Shown here one piece after another: positions 18,604-26,995 of a stretch of 64,000 bases of DNA. Below the pieces are notes generated by a model that saw only the letters and a list, made by a program, of their open reading frames with translations, was not told where the DNA came from and ran no database searches. This DNA comes from Paenibacillus pinihumi DSM 23905 = JCM 16419 (GTDB taxonomy: Bacteria; Bacillota; Bacilli; Paenibacillales; Paenibacillaceae): NCBI RefSeq assembly GCF_000422505.1, contig NZ_KE383867.1:299843-363842 (forward strand). The letters are read 5' to 3'. Both the position numbers and the translations under genes were made by a program. Each line of letters begins with the position of its first letter. Position 1 is the first letter of the stretch.

Positions 18604-19476
18604 ATGAGCAAGCCAGTGCAGCCGGGGCTTTCATTTAAGGGGAAAACGGGCGTTCCGGGAGATCGTTATGCAATCACTTTGATCAGTTACATCCTTCTCG
18701 CATTGGGTCTCGTCTTCATGGTGTTCCCGTTTTTGTGGATGATCGCGACATCACTCAAGTCACCTCAGGAAATTTACTCGCTTAGTCTTATTCCTTCGGC
18801 TCCGGCATGGGATAATTATTCGGCCCTCTTTAGCGGCACAGCCTTTGGCAAATGGATTGTGAACAGTTTTATTGTAGCTGTGCTGACGACGATTAGCGTC
18901 TGCTTTTTCGATACGGTTATCGGCTATGTGTTAGCGAAGTTCAATTTCCATGGCAAGAAAATTATTTATCTGCTTATTCTAAGCACATTGATGGTACCGA
19001 CAGAAATGCTGATTATTCCCTGGTTCTTGTATGCGGCCAATCTTGGCTGGGTGGATACGTACTGGGGCGTAATGTTTCCGGGTATCATTTCAGCCTTCGG
19101 CATCTTCCTGATGAAGCAGTTCATGGAGTCGGTGCCCTCGGACCTTCTTGATGCGGCACGGATTGACGGAATGGGCGAGTGGGGTATTCTGGTACGTATT
19201 GTGGTACCGCTTGTCCGTTCGGCTGTAGCGACCTTATGCATTTTGTCCTTCCTGGGGAGCTGGAACGCCTTCATCTGGCCGCTCATTGTGACACAGACAG
19301 AGGAGATGTTCACCATTCCTGTCGGAATGGCCTTCTTCTCCAGTGAAGCCAAGGACAGCAGCAACTGGGTGCAAATTATGACGGGAGCTGCTGTATCGGT
19401 GCTGCCGCTCATCATCGTCTTTCTGTTCTTCCAGAAGCAAATTGTCCGCGGGATCGCCACAACGGGGATGAAATAA
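18604..19476 (+). CDS. Sugar ABC transporter permease, MalG/UgpE type
   Basis: A 290-aa permease. Six helices and the EAA loop LLDAARIDGMGEWGILVRIVVP place it as the second subunit. The start is ATG 18604, preceded by GGGAAGGAGGGAG; the frame extends further upstream without a ribosome-binding site. It is the last gene of the operon: a strong terminator begins just after its stop codon. Confidence 0.92.
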   Translation: MSKPVQPGLSFKGKTGVPGDRYAITLISYILLALGLVFMVFPFLWMIATSLKSPQEIYSLSLIPSAPAWDNYSALFSGTAFGKWIVNSFIVAVLTTISVCFFDTVIGYVLAKFNFHGKKIIYLLILSTLMVPTEMLIIPWFLYAANLGWVDTYWGVMFPGIISAFGIFLMKQFMESVPSDLLDAARIDGMGEWGILVRIVVPLVRSAVATLCILSFLGSWNAFIWPLIVTQTEEMFTIPVGMAFFSSEAKDSSNWVQIMTGAAVSVLPLIIVFLFFQKQIVRGIATTGMK

Positions 19477-19532
19477 AACAAGCGGTGAGGATGTTCAGCC
19501 AAAGGCTGCTTCTCACCGCTTGTTGCTTTTTT
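19477..19532 (+). terminator. Intrinsic terminator of the amidohydrolase/ABC operon
   Basis: AACAAGCGGTGAG (19477-19489) pairs with CTCACCGCTTGTT (19512-19524), followed by GCTTTTTT. The loop contains an AGCC/GGCT mini-hairpin. It begins directly after the permease stop codon. Confidence 0.9.
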
Positions 19533-19555
19533 ACCGTAGTGTGCCGGGTCGACGG

Positions 19556-20140
19556 TTACTTGCTGCCTCGGATAATCCCGTCAATAATCCCATACTCTGT
19601 GGCTGCTTCAGCATCCATGAAGAAATCCCGGTCTGAGTCCCGCTCGATCCGCTCCAGAGGCTGCCCGGTCCGCTCCACGAGAATCCGGTTGATCTTCTCC
19701 CGCGTCTTCAAGATCCAGTCGGCATGGATCATAATATCTGATGCCTGCCCCCGTGCGCCGCCCAGCGGCTGATGAATCATCACTTCGCTGCTCTCCAGCG
19801 CGAAGCGCTTGCCTTTCGTACCGCCTGCCAGCAGCATGGCCCCGAAGCTGGCTGCCATTCCTACACAGATCGTTGAAACATCCGGCTTCATATATTGCAT
19901 CGTATCGTAGATGGCAAACCCGGCTGTCACCGATCCGCCAGGACTGTTGATATACATTTGAACGTCCTTATCCGGATCATCGGCTGCCAAAAACAGCAGT
20001 TGGGCTACTACCGCATTCGCCATATCATCATTAACCTCGCCGCTTACCATAATAATACGGTCCTTCAACAGACGGGAGTAAATATCATAGCTCCGTTCAC
20101 CGTTTCTGCTTTGTTCTACGACATAAGGAATCAGGTTCAT
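19556..20140 (-). CDS. clpP: ATP-dependent Clp protease proteolytic subunit ClpP
   Basis: A 194-aa serine protease subunit ([23 protein letters not shown] start) that forms tetradecameric chambers with ClpX or ClpC. The catalytic triad is visible: Ser in GMAASFGA, His in MIHQPLGG, Asp in the [10 protein letters not shown] region. The usual SMGA is SFGA here and several canonical positions differ, suggesting a second ClpP paralogue rather than the housekeeping copy, which is inference. It stands alone between the ABC operon (convergent) and the sigma-factor gene. Confidence 0.92.
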   Translation of the reverse strand: MNLIPYVVEQSRNGERSYDIYSRLLKDRIIMVSGEVNDDMANAVVAQLLFLAADDPDKDVQMYINSPGGSVTAGFAIYDTMQYMKPDVSTICVGMAASFGAMLLAGGTKGKRFALESSEVMIHQPLGGARGQASDIMIHADWILKTREKINRILVERTGQPLERIERDSDRDFFMDAEAATEYGIIDGIIRGSK

Positions 20141-20209
20141 AGTTATACGCCTCCTTCAAAAAAATGATTATGTCCTGTCCCCGGCAACGGTTGCGGTATC
20201 TGTTTGCGG

Positions 20210-20959
20210 TCAGGCAGCCAAGCAGGCTTGCGGGGCGGATGCAGCTTTGCGTTCCCGGGAGGCGTGATTACGCAGTACAACAACAGATGCAGCCGGATCA
20301 AGCCGGTCATTGTTCATTAATTGCACAAGCAGTCCGGTATTCTCGAGCTGAAGCGCGGCCGAATATGCCTGCAGCAGAGAGAAGTCAGCAGTCTCAATCG
20401 GAGTTGAGGTTTCTGCTTCATCGTCTATCCTGTCACCATCCGGCACACGGGACAATGCAGAGCGGGCGCGGCTGAGAGCAGCCTTTACAGCACCTTCTGT
20501 TGTATTCAACAGAGCCGCGGTCTCCGGTCCTGTGAGGGATAATGCCTCCCGCAGCAGGAACACGGTTCTCTGGAGAGGTGAGAGGCAGGATATCATCAGC
20601 TTGAGTGCGTTTTCCAACTCCTGTGATTGCTCCATTGCTTTCCAAGGAGCGCCGGTCTCCTCTTGGTGAGCCGCAGCCAGCTTTAGAAGATCCTCATAGC
20701 GGGCGCTGCGCCTGACCAGATCGATCCATTGGTTCCGGGCAATCCGTTTCAGATACGCGCCAGGATTCGGATGCGGCATCTTCTGCTGAAGCAGGTGAAG
20801 GGCCTTCAGAAAAGTATCCTGAACCAGATCCTCTGCAGCATGCCTTGAACCTGTCAGCCCCGTGCAATAGTGCAGCAGGTCAGCGTGAAGCTGGGCAAGC
20901 TTGTCGCCTAATAGCGAATCAGCTGTGCTACGCGTGCTTATATTGGGCAATGCTTTCAT
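20210..20959 (-). CDS. ECF-type sigma factor with C-terminal extension
   Basis: A 249-aa protein. Region 2 is LLHYCTGLTGSRHAAEDLVQDTFLKAL and RNQWIDLVRR; region 4 is LSPLQRTVFLLREALSLTG with the helix-turn-helix ending in AALSRARSAL. About 75 further residues follow; the segment FSLLQAYSAALQLENTGLL resembles the beginning of the SnoaL-like domain of SigJ/ECF41 factors, but is shorter. Start ATG 20959 is seven bases from GGAGGT; a GTG three codons earlier overlaps the ribosome-binding site. No anti-sigma gene is adjacent, so the extension may control activity in cis (inference). Confidence 0.85.
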   Translation of the reverse strand: MKALPNISTRSTADSLLGDKLAQLHADLLHYCTGLTGSRHAAEDLVQDTFLKALHLLQQKMPHPNPGAYLKRIARNQWIDLVRRSARYEDLLKLAAAHQEETGAPWKAMEQSQELENALKLMISCLSPLQRTVFLLREALSLTGPETAALLNTTEGAVKAALSRARSALSRVPDGDRIDDEAETSTPIETADFSLLQAYSAALQLENTGLLVQLMNNDRLDPAASVVVLRNHASRERKAASAPQACLAA

Positions 20960-21167
20960 TACCGGCACCTCCGTTAGCCTTAATCGGATAGTTTCATATC
21001 CTTTCTGTACTTACGATATGCGCCAGTCCCAGCGAGAGCGGCGGCATCCGTTGTTTGTTGTCTCCCTATAGTATAAACGAATAGGTGGAGCAAAAGGATA
21101 CGGCAAGGATTAAAGATTCCTTCATCTTGCAGCCTGCCCTAGAACGGACATAAAGCGTCTATTCATC

Positions 21168-21200
21168 AAAAAATCCCCCGGACCAACGGCCCGGAGGATT
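21168..21200 (-). terminator. Intrinsic terminator of the beta-galactosidase gene
   Basis: On the minus strand, AATCCTCCGGG...CCGGGGGATT is followed by a run of T (the A-run at 21168-21173 on the plus strand). It lies about 30 bp past the stop codon. Confidence 0.8.
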
Positions 21201-21230
21201 GAAAGGATTTATTCATTAAGCTCATCAAGC

Positions 21231-23258
21231 TTATTTTTTGAGGATCAGTACGTCTCTGCCTGGAAGCTCCAGCTCGCCTTGCAGTGTCTCGCCAGTCAGC
21301 ATGTTCAGGAACGTGCCCTCACCCGGATTGACTTTGACCGCTTCGGCATTGTGGTTCAGGAGGAACAGCAGATCTTCGCCATTCTTTGTACGTACAGAAG
21401 CCTCTACACCCGCAGGAGCTTCGATGATCGGCTTGATGCCGTGATCAGCGCACAGGTTGGCAACAAGGCCTTTCAAGAAAGCATCATCCGGGCTGGAAGC
21501 AATGTAGTATGCTTTACCTTTACCGAACTTGTTCACCGTAGCAACCGGCATGCCGGCATAGAAATCTGTTCCGTACTCGGCAAGCACCTCAGCGCCTTCG
21601 GAATGAATCAGATCGCACAGAATGCCGCACTCGTAGCTGCCGCTCAGTTTGCCCCACTCTTTATTGAATACAATCTGATTGGACTGCTCAGGCAGCAGTG
21701 CATCGATTTCCTCAGCCCAGATACCCAGCAGCTTGCGCAGCTCTCCAGGATAGCCTCCAGTTGTTACGATATCATTCTCGTTAACCAGGCCGCTGAAGAA
21801 GGTTGTAAGGAACGTGCCGCCTTGCTCTACGAATTGCTCCAGCTTCTTGGCATAGCCTTCCTTCACCATGTACAATACCGGTGCGATGACGATATCATAT
21901 TTGCTCAGATCATCTTCGACACCGACCATATCGGCTTGAATGTTTTGATCGAACAATGCTTTATAATATTTATGCACTTCAGCTACATAATCAAGCGCAA
22001 CGGACGGCCCGCTAGACAGGTTAACCGCCCAACGGTTTTCCCAGTCGAATACGATACCGACTTTTGCTGGTACACGGGCATCCAGCAGCGAATCGGACAG
22101 CTTGTGCAGCTCGGCTCCAAGCTCTGCAGACTCTCTGAATACACGGGTGTGCTCGTGACCAACATGCTCAATGACAGCGCCATGGTATTTTTCACAAGCG
22201 CCAATCGAGCGGCGAAGCTGGAAGAACAGGATCGTGTCAGCACCGCGAGCCACACCCTGGTAGCTCCACAGACGCATAACGCCAGGACGTTTCAGGGAGT
22301 TGTACGGCTGCCAGTTTTGCTGGCTTGGTGTTTGCTCCATGATCATAAACGGTTTGCCGCCCTTAACACCGCGCATCAGGTCATGCGACATTGCAGTCAA
22401 GCTGATTGGTGTATCGAGTGCGGGGTAGTTGTCCCAAGAGACTACATCCAGTTCTTTTGCCCATTTGAAGTAGTCCAAATCCGGATACAGACCCATCAGG
22501 TTTGTTGTAATTGGAACATTAGGAGTATGGCGCTTCAGCGCTTCATGCTCCATTTTATAGTTGTCGAGCAGGCTGTCGGACTGGAAGCGGCGGAAATCAA
22601 GGGAGATGCCCTGGAAGTTCGTGTTGTCCAGGCCCCATTCTTCGCTCAGCTCGCTTGGAAGGACGATTTCTTCCCAATCATAGAAGGTATGCCCCCAGAA
22701 TTTGGTGTACCATGCGCTGTTCAACGCATCAAGGGTGCCATAGCGCTCTTTCAGCCATACACGGAATTGTGCAGTACAGTTGTCACAGTAACAGTAGTCG
22801 CTGAATTCATTGTTGACGTGCCAGATTACGAGTGCCGGATGGTCTTTATAGCGCTCGCCCAGCTTGTCCGCCATTGCAGTCGCATATTTGCGGTAGGTCG
22901 GGCTGTTCGGGCAGGAATTGTGGCGTTTGCCGAATTTGCGTTTGCGACCCTGAATGTCGACACGCAGGACGTCCGGATAACGATGGGCCATCCAAGCCGG
23001 ATGTGCGCCAGTGCTGGTTGCCAGACAGACATAGATTCCGTTTTCGTGCATGCGGTCCATCATTGCATCGAGGAAAGAGAAGTCATACGTATCTTCGCTC
23101 GGCTGGTTTTGCGCCCAGGAGAATACATTCAATGTTACAACGTCGATGCCTGCAAGCTTGAACATCCGGACATCTTCATTCCAGTCTTCTTCGCCCCATT
23201 GCTCCGGATTGTAGTCGCCGCCATACCAGATTTTCGGCAATTTATCGTTAATCAACAT
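21231..23258 (-). CDS. GH42 beta-galactosidase
   Basis: A 675-aa enzyme of usual GH42 length. It starts MLINDKLPKIWYGGDYNPEQW, the typical GH42 opening. The acid/base Glu is in IWHVNNEFSDYC and the nucleophile Glu in FMIMEQTPSQQNW; the CYCDNC cluster matches the family zinc site. A trimerisation domain and a C-terminal beta domain ending in GRDVLILKK follow. No signal peptide is present, so it acts in the cytosol on imported beta-galactosides. Start ATG 23258 follows AAAAGGATG; the frame runs upstream without homology. It is divergent from an AraC regulator that probably controls it. Confidence 0.95.
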   Translation of the reverse strand: MLINDKLPKIWYGGDYNPEQWGEEDWNEDVRMFKLAGIDVVTLNVFSWAQNQPSEDTYDFSFLDAMMDRMHENGIYVCLATSTGAHPAWMAHRYPDVLRVDIQGRKRKFGKRHNSCPNSPTYRKYATAMADKLGERYKDHPALVIWHVNNEFSDYCYCDNCTAQFRVWLKERYGTLDALNSAWYTKFWGHTFYDWEEIVLPSELSEEWGLDNTNFQGISLDFRRFQSDSLLDNYKMEHEALKRHTPNVPITTNLMGLYPDLDYFKWAKELDVVSWDNYPALDTPISLTAMSHDLMRGVKGGKPFMIMEQTPSQQNWQPYNSLKRPGVMRLWSYQGVARGADTILFFQLRRSIGACEKYHGAVIEHVGHEHTRVFRESAELGAELHKLSDSLLDARVPAKVGIVFDWENRWAVNLSSGPSVALDYVAEVHKYYKALFDQNIQADMVGVEDDLSKYDIVIAPVLYMVKEGYAKKLEQFVEQGGTFLTTFFSGLVNENDIVTTGGYPGELRKLLGIWAEEIDALLPEQSNQIVFNKEWGKLSGSYECGILCDLIHSEGAEVLAEYGTDFYAGMPVATVNKFGKGKAYYIASSPDDAFLKGLVANLCADHGIKPIIEAPAGVEASVRTKNGEDLLFLLNHNAEAVKVNPGEGTFLNMLTGETLQGELELPGRDVLILKK

Positions 23259-23483
23259 CAGCACATCCTTTTGTGTTAAATTTAAAGTATAATTATATAG
23301 TCTTATTGTATGTGTTTGACTCGCCGCTATAAATATAAGATTAACGAGATGACGTATAATAATACGGAACACATAAATTATGAAATACATCCAATAAATA
23401 TCATTCATCAAGGCTCGTTCCGAATCAAAGCAACAGTTTTCGGGCCATTCCTGTATGATAGATGCTTTTTCAGGAGGACAATG
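23259..23483. promoter_or_regulatory. Divergent intergenic region between the GH42 and AraC genes
   Basis: This A/T-rich 225-bp region must hold promoters for both genes. TATAAT on the minus strand (23292-23297) is a plausible -10 for the galactosidase, with no good -35 hexamer, as expected for an activator-dependent promoter. TATGAT near 23455 could serve the regulator. No clear operator repeat was identified. Confidence 0.35.
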
Positions 23484-24317
23484 ATGAATCTGCCCAATCA
23501 CCGCCGCATAATCTTTTCCGCTTCCGCTGAACAGTCGCTGCCGCTCTTTGTGGAGAGTATCGGCATCAATTTCGACCAAGAGCCCATCACCCGTCCCGAT
23601 GGCTACCCGCTATATCATTGGCTGCAAACGGAGGAGGGGGAAGGCGCACTGACTGTCGGCGGGACTACCTGGCTGCTGTCTCAGAACAGTGGCTTGCTGC
23701 TGCCCCCGGGGATGTCTCATCACTATGAAGCAGTATCCCCGCAGTGGCGGACGATGTACCTGACTTTCGATGGAGCCGCGGTGTTCAGTCTGCTGGCCTC
23801 CCTGGGTATGAACGAAGCGAGTTATTTGCGCTGGGAAAAGGATTCACCCTGTGACAGCCTGCTGCTGCAGATGCTGGAGCGGCTGGAATCGGTCGAGGAT
23901 ATGTTCGGCCTGGAGGCATCCGTAGATGCTTACCGTTTTCTCGGCACACTCAGCAAATTCGGACGGCTTCACCAGAACTTTTCCGTCTCGCGCAATATTG
24001 ATAAAATTCAGCCGCTTGTGCGGTGGATGGAAGTCCATTATCACAATCCGGATATTGGGCTTGATGATCTGGCCGACGTGCTGGGCATTTCCAGCCGCTA
24101 TTTAAGCACCTTGTTTAACCAGACTTTCGGGATGTCGCCCTATGTTTACTTCATTAATGTGCGGCTCCGAAAGGCAAAGGAACTGCTGGCTGGCAAGGAA
24201 GAATATACGGTGACCCGGATTGCCGAAGACGTCGGCTTTCGGGATGTAAGTCATTTTGTCGCAACCTTCCGCCGCAGTACAGGCATGACGCCTGAGCAAT
24301 TCCGCAAGCTTCATTAA
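23484..24317 (+). CDS. AraC-family transcriptional regulator
   Basis: A 277-aa protein. The N-terminal cupin-like sensor domain contains LLPPGMSHHYEA, a typical AraC_binding pattern. The C-terminal domain (about the last 100 residues) has two helix-turn-helix motifs: LADVLGISSRYLSTLFNQTFG and TRIAEDVGFRDVSHFVATFRR. It likely binds a galactoside and activates the divergent GH42 gene. Two adjacent ATGs occur (23481 and 23484); GGAGG at 23473-23477 favours the second. Confidence 0.9.
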   Translation: MNLPNHRRIIFSASAEQSLPLFVESIGINFDQEPITRPDGYPLYHWLQTEEGEGALTVGGTTWLLSQNSGLLLPPGMSHHYEAVSPQWRTMYLTFDGAAVFSLLASLGMNEASYLRWEKDSPCDSLLLQMLERLESVEDMFGLEASVDAYRFLGTLSKFGRLHQNFSVSRNIDKIQPLVRWMEVHYHNPDIGLDDLADVLGISSRYLSTLFNQTFGMSPYVYFINVRLRKAKELLAGKEEYTVTRIAEDVGFRDVSHFVATFRRSTGMTPEQFRKLH

Positions 24318-24336
24318 ATATAACAGTTAGCTTATC

Positions 24337-24394
24337 AACGCCGTGTGGGCGACATGACGTCTCATTACAGACTTCATGCCATCCAAACGGCGTT
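24337..24394 (+). terminator. Weak terminator or long-loop hairpin after the AraC gene
   Basis: AACGCCGT (24337-24344) pairs with ACGGCGTT (24387-24394) across a 42-base loop that has its own partial pairing, followed by TCTT. The U-tract is poor. Confidence 0.4.
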
Positions 24395-24572
24395 TCTTAT
24401 GATGCCTGGCCTTTCGTCATCTTTCGAATGGATGACATCCAGAAGGTGAGGAATCGTGCCTCTATTTCGGGGAAGGCTGACTTTTTCTGTTCTTTCGTCA
24501 TAACCCGGACGGAAATTGGGTAATAGTGAATATCCCGGGGAGTGAATACGGAAGATAAGAGAGAGGTGCTTG

Positions 24573-24959
24573 ATGATGAAACTGTCAAATTATTATAAAA
24601 CATTGCTGAAATGGCTCGTTACCCTTCCGCTCATCGTAATGGTCGCATTGGATGGTCATGGAGGAGGGGCCAAGGCTGCTGTTCCGGCTAATCCGGTCTC
24701 CGAGCAAAATGTAGTTTATAGCGGAAAAGGCGCAGTTGTCGGACTGGCCGACGGACATACGGTGGAGATCAAGTGGGACGGAAGGGGAGCCACCGCATTC
24801 CAATTTGGCCCGGAGCTGTTTGATGCCATCGAGGCCATGCCTGAACATACTCGAGCCAGGTTTGAATATACAATTGAACCGATTGAAGGCGACGATGAGG
24901 TTGTTCAGTTGATTCTGGTTTCCATAGTAGAGGAGAAGAAGACGAAGCCAATTAAATAA
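24573..24959 (+). CDS. Small secreted protein of unknown function
   Basis: A 128-aa protein with an N-terminal signal peptide (WLVTLPLIVMVALDG, probable cleavage near AKAA) and a mature part of about 90 residues with a predicted beta-rich fold (VVGLADGHTVEIKWDG, VVQLILVSIVEE). Consecutive ATGs at 24573 and 24576 follow GAGAGGTG. It is flanked by unrelated genes and no family was recognised. The length, signal and ribosome-binding site make it a real gene. Confidence 0.65.
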   Translation: MMKLSNYYKTLLKWLVTLPLIVMVALDGHGGGAKAAVPANPVSEQNVVYSGKGAVVGLADGHTVEIKWDGRGATAFQFGPELFDAIEAMPEHTRARFEYTIEPIEGDDEVVQLILVSIVEEKKTKPIK

Positions 24960-25065
24960 CGATTTAATCCTGGCTGCCCCGTGATAATTTCGGTGGCAGC
25001 CGCTCTTCGTTTGCAAGCTTGATCATAATTCTGCTCAGAAAAAAGGCAAAAAAGATTAGGCAAGT

Positions 25066-25974
25066 CTACGATATATATTGTTCAAGGCTTTGTCTCAGCA
25101 GTCCCACAACCTGCTCCTGAAGTGAGGCGGGCGCAATAACCTTAACCTCCGGGCCGTACTGCACAAGCTTGCGGGCCAGAAAGGACATTTCCTCGTAAGG
25201 CACATGGCCGCGCCAAACCTGGTTTTTGACAGCCTGAAACAAACGGTCATCCTGTGCGATTCTTGCCCCCTGCTCTGTAAATTGAAGCTTCACCTCTTCG
25301 CCTTCACGCTGCTCTTCGGATGCCAGCCATTCCTTCAAAGAGGGCAGCCCGGGCATCATCTCTTCTGTGATAGATGCGTTTTGGATGCGGTCTGCTCTGT
25401 AAAGCAGGATCCTTTCTTTATGAAGCGCGGGCATATACCAGAACCCGTTCTCATAATAGAGTCCCACGGGGAAAGCATATACTTGTCTGCTGCCGGATTT
25501 GGATTGATATTGAAAAGCCAAAGCTCTTTGCTCCATAGCAGCCTGCAAAATTTCGGTCGTATAGGGCGCGTATTTCTCCACCCGTTGCTGTTGGTAAAAG
25601 GCGATATAGTTGTGCATCCGGTCGATGGTGTCTTGAATATCCTGCGGCAGGCTGGCGTAATATTGGGCTGATAAATGGCTCCTCACCGCTGAAAAGGGAA
25701 AGTCACTGATCTTCTCCAGCACTTGCAAGCTGAGGAAGAGTCCCAATGCTTCAGTCTGGTTGAGCTGCAGCGGGGGCAAAATCCGGTTGGGCAGCGCCCG
25801 GTAGCCTCCGTGAGGTCCCTGCTCCGTATAGAGTGGAAAGCCGATTTGCTGCAAATAGTCGAGATCGCGCTGAATCGTCCGCACGGATACTCCAAAGCGT
25901 TCAGCCAGCTCGCGGGCTGTAAACTTTTTGCGTGAATCAATAATTTGCATCATCGCTATTCTGCGCTCGTTCAT
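25066..25974 (-). CDS. YafY-type transcriptional regulator with HTH and WYL domains
   Basis: A 302-aa protein. The N-terminal DeoR-like winged helix (ARELAERFGVSVRTIQRDLDYLQQIGF) is followed by PHGGYRALPNR and a WYL-type sensor domain (about 130-230) with a WCX-like C-terminal extension ending EQVVGLLRQSLEQYIS. Such regulators bind nucleic acid or small ligands. It is divergent from a dihydrofolate-reductase-like gene 76 bp away, and paired 11-mers between them are a plausible operator. The start is the Met of MNERRIAMMQIIDSRK at 25974. Confidence 0.88.
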   Translation of the reverse strand: MNERRIAMMQIIDSRKKFTARELAERFGVSVRTIQRDLDYLQQIGFPLYTEQGPHGGYRALPNRILPPLQLNQTEALGLFLSLQVLEKISDFPFSAVRSHLSAQYYASLPQDIQDTIDRMHNYIAFYQQQRVEKYAPYTTEILQAAMEQRALAFQYQSKSGSRQVYAFPVGLYYENGFWYMPALHKERILLYRADRIQNASITEEMMPGLPSLKEWLASEEQREGEEVKLQFTEQGARIAQDDRLFQAVKNQVWRGHVPYEEMSFLARKLVQYGPEVKVIAPASLQEQVVGLLRQSLEQYIS

Positions 25975-25989
25975 GATACGCTCCCTTAA

Positions 25990-26010
25990 TTACGTCATAT
26001 TATGTCATAA
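25990..26010. promoter_or_regulatory. Putative operator for the WYL regulator
   Basis: TTATGTCATAA (26000-26010) is an inverted repeat with a single central base. A degenerate copy, TTACGTCATAT (25990-26000), lies exactly 10 bp upstream, so ACGTCATA and ATGTCATA repeat one helical turn apart. The site is in the 76-bp divergent region, near both probable promoters. Confidence 0.4.
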
Positions 26011-26050
26011 ATATAGTTTAACCTATATCTTAGAAGGGAGCGATACTGAA

Positions 26051-26584
26051 ATGAAAAACAATAAAGTCATTTTGTATATTGCAATGAGTCTGGACGGGTA
26101 TATTGCAAAGCCGGACGGTTCAGTGGAATGGCTGTTCGATGTAGAAGGCGATGGAGGGGATAACGGTTACGAGGCCTTTTACAGTACCATTGATACACTT
26201 GTGATGGGGCGGTCTACGTATGAGGAAGTATTGAAGCTGTCGGATGAATTTCCGTATAAGGGCAAGCCGGTATATGTGTTGACGAGGTCGGAAATGCCTG
26301 CTGATCCGAATGCTGTGTTTACAGATGAAGCCATTGATACTCTTGTTCACAGATTGAAGGAGTCGTCCGAGGGGGCGATTTGGCTGGTCGGAGGCGGTCA
26401 GCTTGTCAAAGCATTTCTGGAGAAGGAACTCATGGACGAAATGCAAATTGCAATAATCCCCAAGCTGCTTGGCGAAGGCATTCCACTGTTCCCTCAAGGA
26501 GTCACTCCGGCCACTTTTACAATGAAGAAGGTTGCCCAACTGGGCCATATTGTGATGATTGATTATGAGAAAAAATCATTGTAA
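26051..26584 (+). CDS. Dihydrofolate reductase-family protein (RibD C-terminal type)
   Basis: A 177-aa protein. It opens with KVILYIAMSLDGYIAKPDGSVEWL, as in YyaP/YwjB-like proteins of the RibD C-terminal/DHFR fold, and has VMGRSTYEEVLKL, GKPVYVLTRS and IWLVGGGQLVKAFL for NADPH binding. The physiological substrate in this subfamily is unclear. ATG 26051 follows AAGGGAG. It is divergent from the WYL regulator, which probably controls it, and ends at a strong terminator. Confidence 0.88.
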   Translation: MKNNKVILYIAMSLDGYIAKPDGSVEWLFDVEGDGGDNGYEAFYSTIDTLVMGRSTYEEVLKLSDEFPYKGKPVYVLTRSEMPADPNAVFTDEAIDTLVHRLKESSEGAIWLVGGGQLVKAFLEKELMDEMQIAIIPKLLGEGIPLFPQGVTPATFTMKKVAQLGHIVMIDYEKKSL

Positions 26585-26598
26585 TTTACACCCGAAAA

Positions 26599-26635
26599 AA
26601 CCGTAAGGCCGAATTCCGGCTTTACGGTTTTTTTT
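26599..26635 (+). terminator. Intrinsic terminator of the reductase gene
   Basis: AACCGTAAGGCCG and CGGCTTTACGGTT form a stem with loop AATTC, followed by eight Ts. The A-run on the left side makes it usable in both directions. Confidence 0.9.
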
Positions 26636-26672
26636 ACCGTTCCTGGTAGATCATCATACCTGACTGCTGTAG

Positions 26673-26846
26673 TTAGATCACCGGATAATTGAAAACGTAA
26701 CGGGGATTTGTATAGTATGGCGGACGGGGGCCAATCAGCGGCATTGACCAGGTAAAGGGATTATTATCGTAGCGCATTTGAACACGGTCATTCGTTTGAT
26801 TAATGAGCAGAATGTGAACTTGAGGGTTGAAGTAAAAGGGTATCAT
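26673..26846 (-). CDS. Small Pro/Tyr/Asn-rich protein of unknown function
   Basis: A 57-aa protein with AAAGGAG seven bases before ATG 26846, so translation is likely. It starts [16 protein letters not shown] and ends in a Pro- and aromatic-rich tail ([20 protein letters not shown]). It has no signal peptide or membrane helix. The composition is reminiscent of small spore-coat-type proteins, but that is only an impression. It is divergent from the SDR gene and convergent with the reductase gene. Confidence 0.55.
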   Translation of the reverse strand: MIPFYFNPQVHILLINQTNDRVQMRYDNNPFTWSMPLIGPRPPYYTNPRYVFNYPVI

Positions 26847-26995
26847 GCAAGAGCTCCTTTGCTTTTTTTCCATGTTACGCGCGTCCTGCCGGTTCGGAGC
26901 AAGTACCGGGTATTAGAAATTTTCCCTGTGGTTCAAGCACGGCTAATGCCTATCTTTCATATGGTAACATCAAAACAATGCCCGGGAGGCTGACC

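Noticed and set aside
21279..23279. A 666-codon open frame on the plus strand
   Set aside because: It lies exactly opposite the GH42 beta-galactosidase. Its composition (rich in Cys, His, Ile, Val) is typical of an antisense shadow and it has no ribosome-binding site.
24397..24603. A 68-codon minus-strand frame after the AraC gene
   Set aside because: No ribosome-binding site at any of its starts, and its beginning overlaps the secreted-protein gene. A 34-residue inner start (MTKEQKKSAF) was also considered but has no signal.
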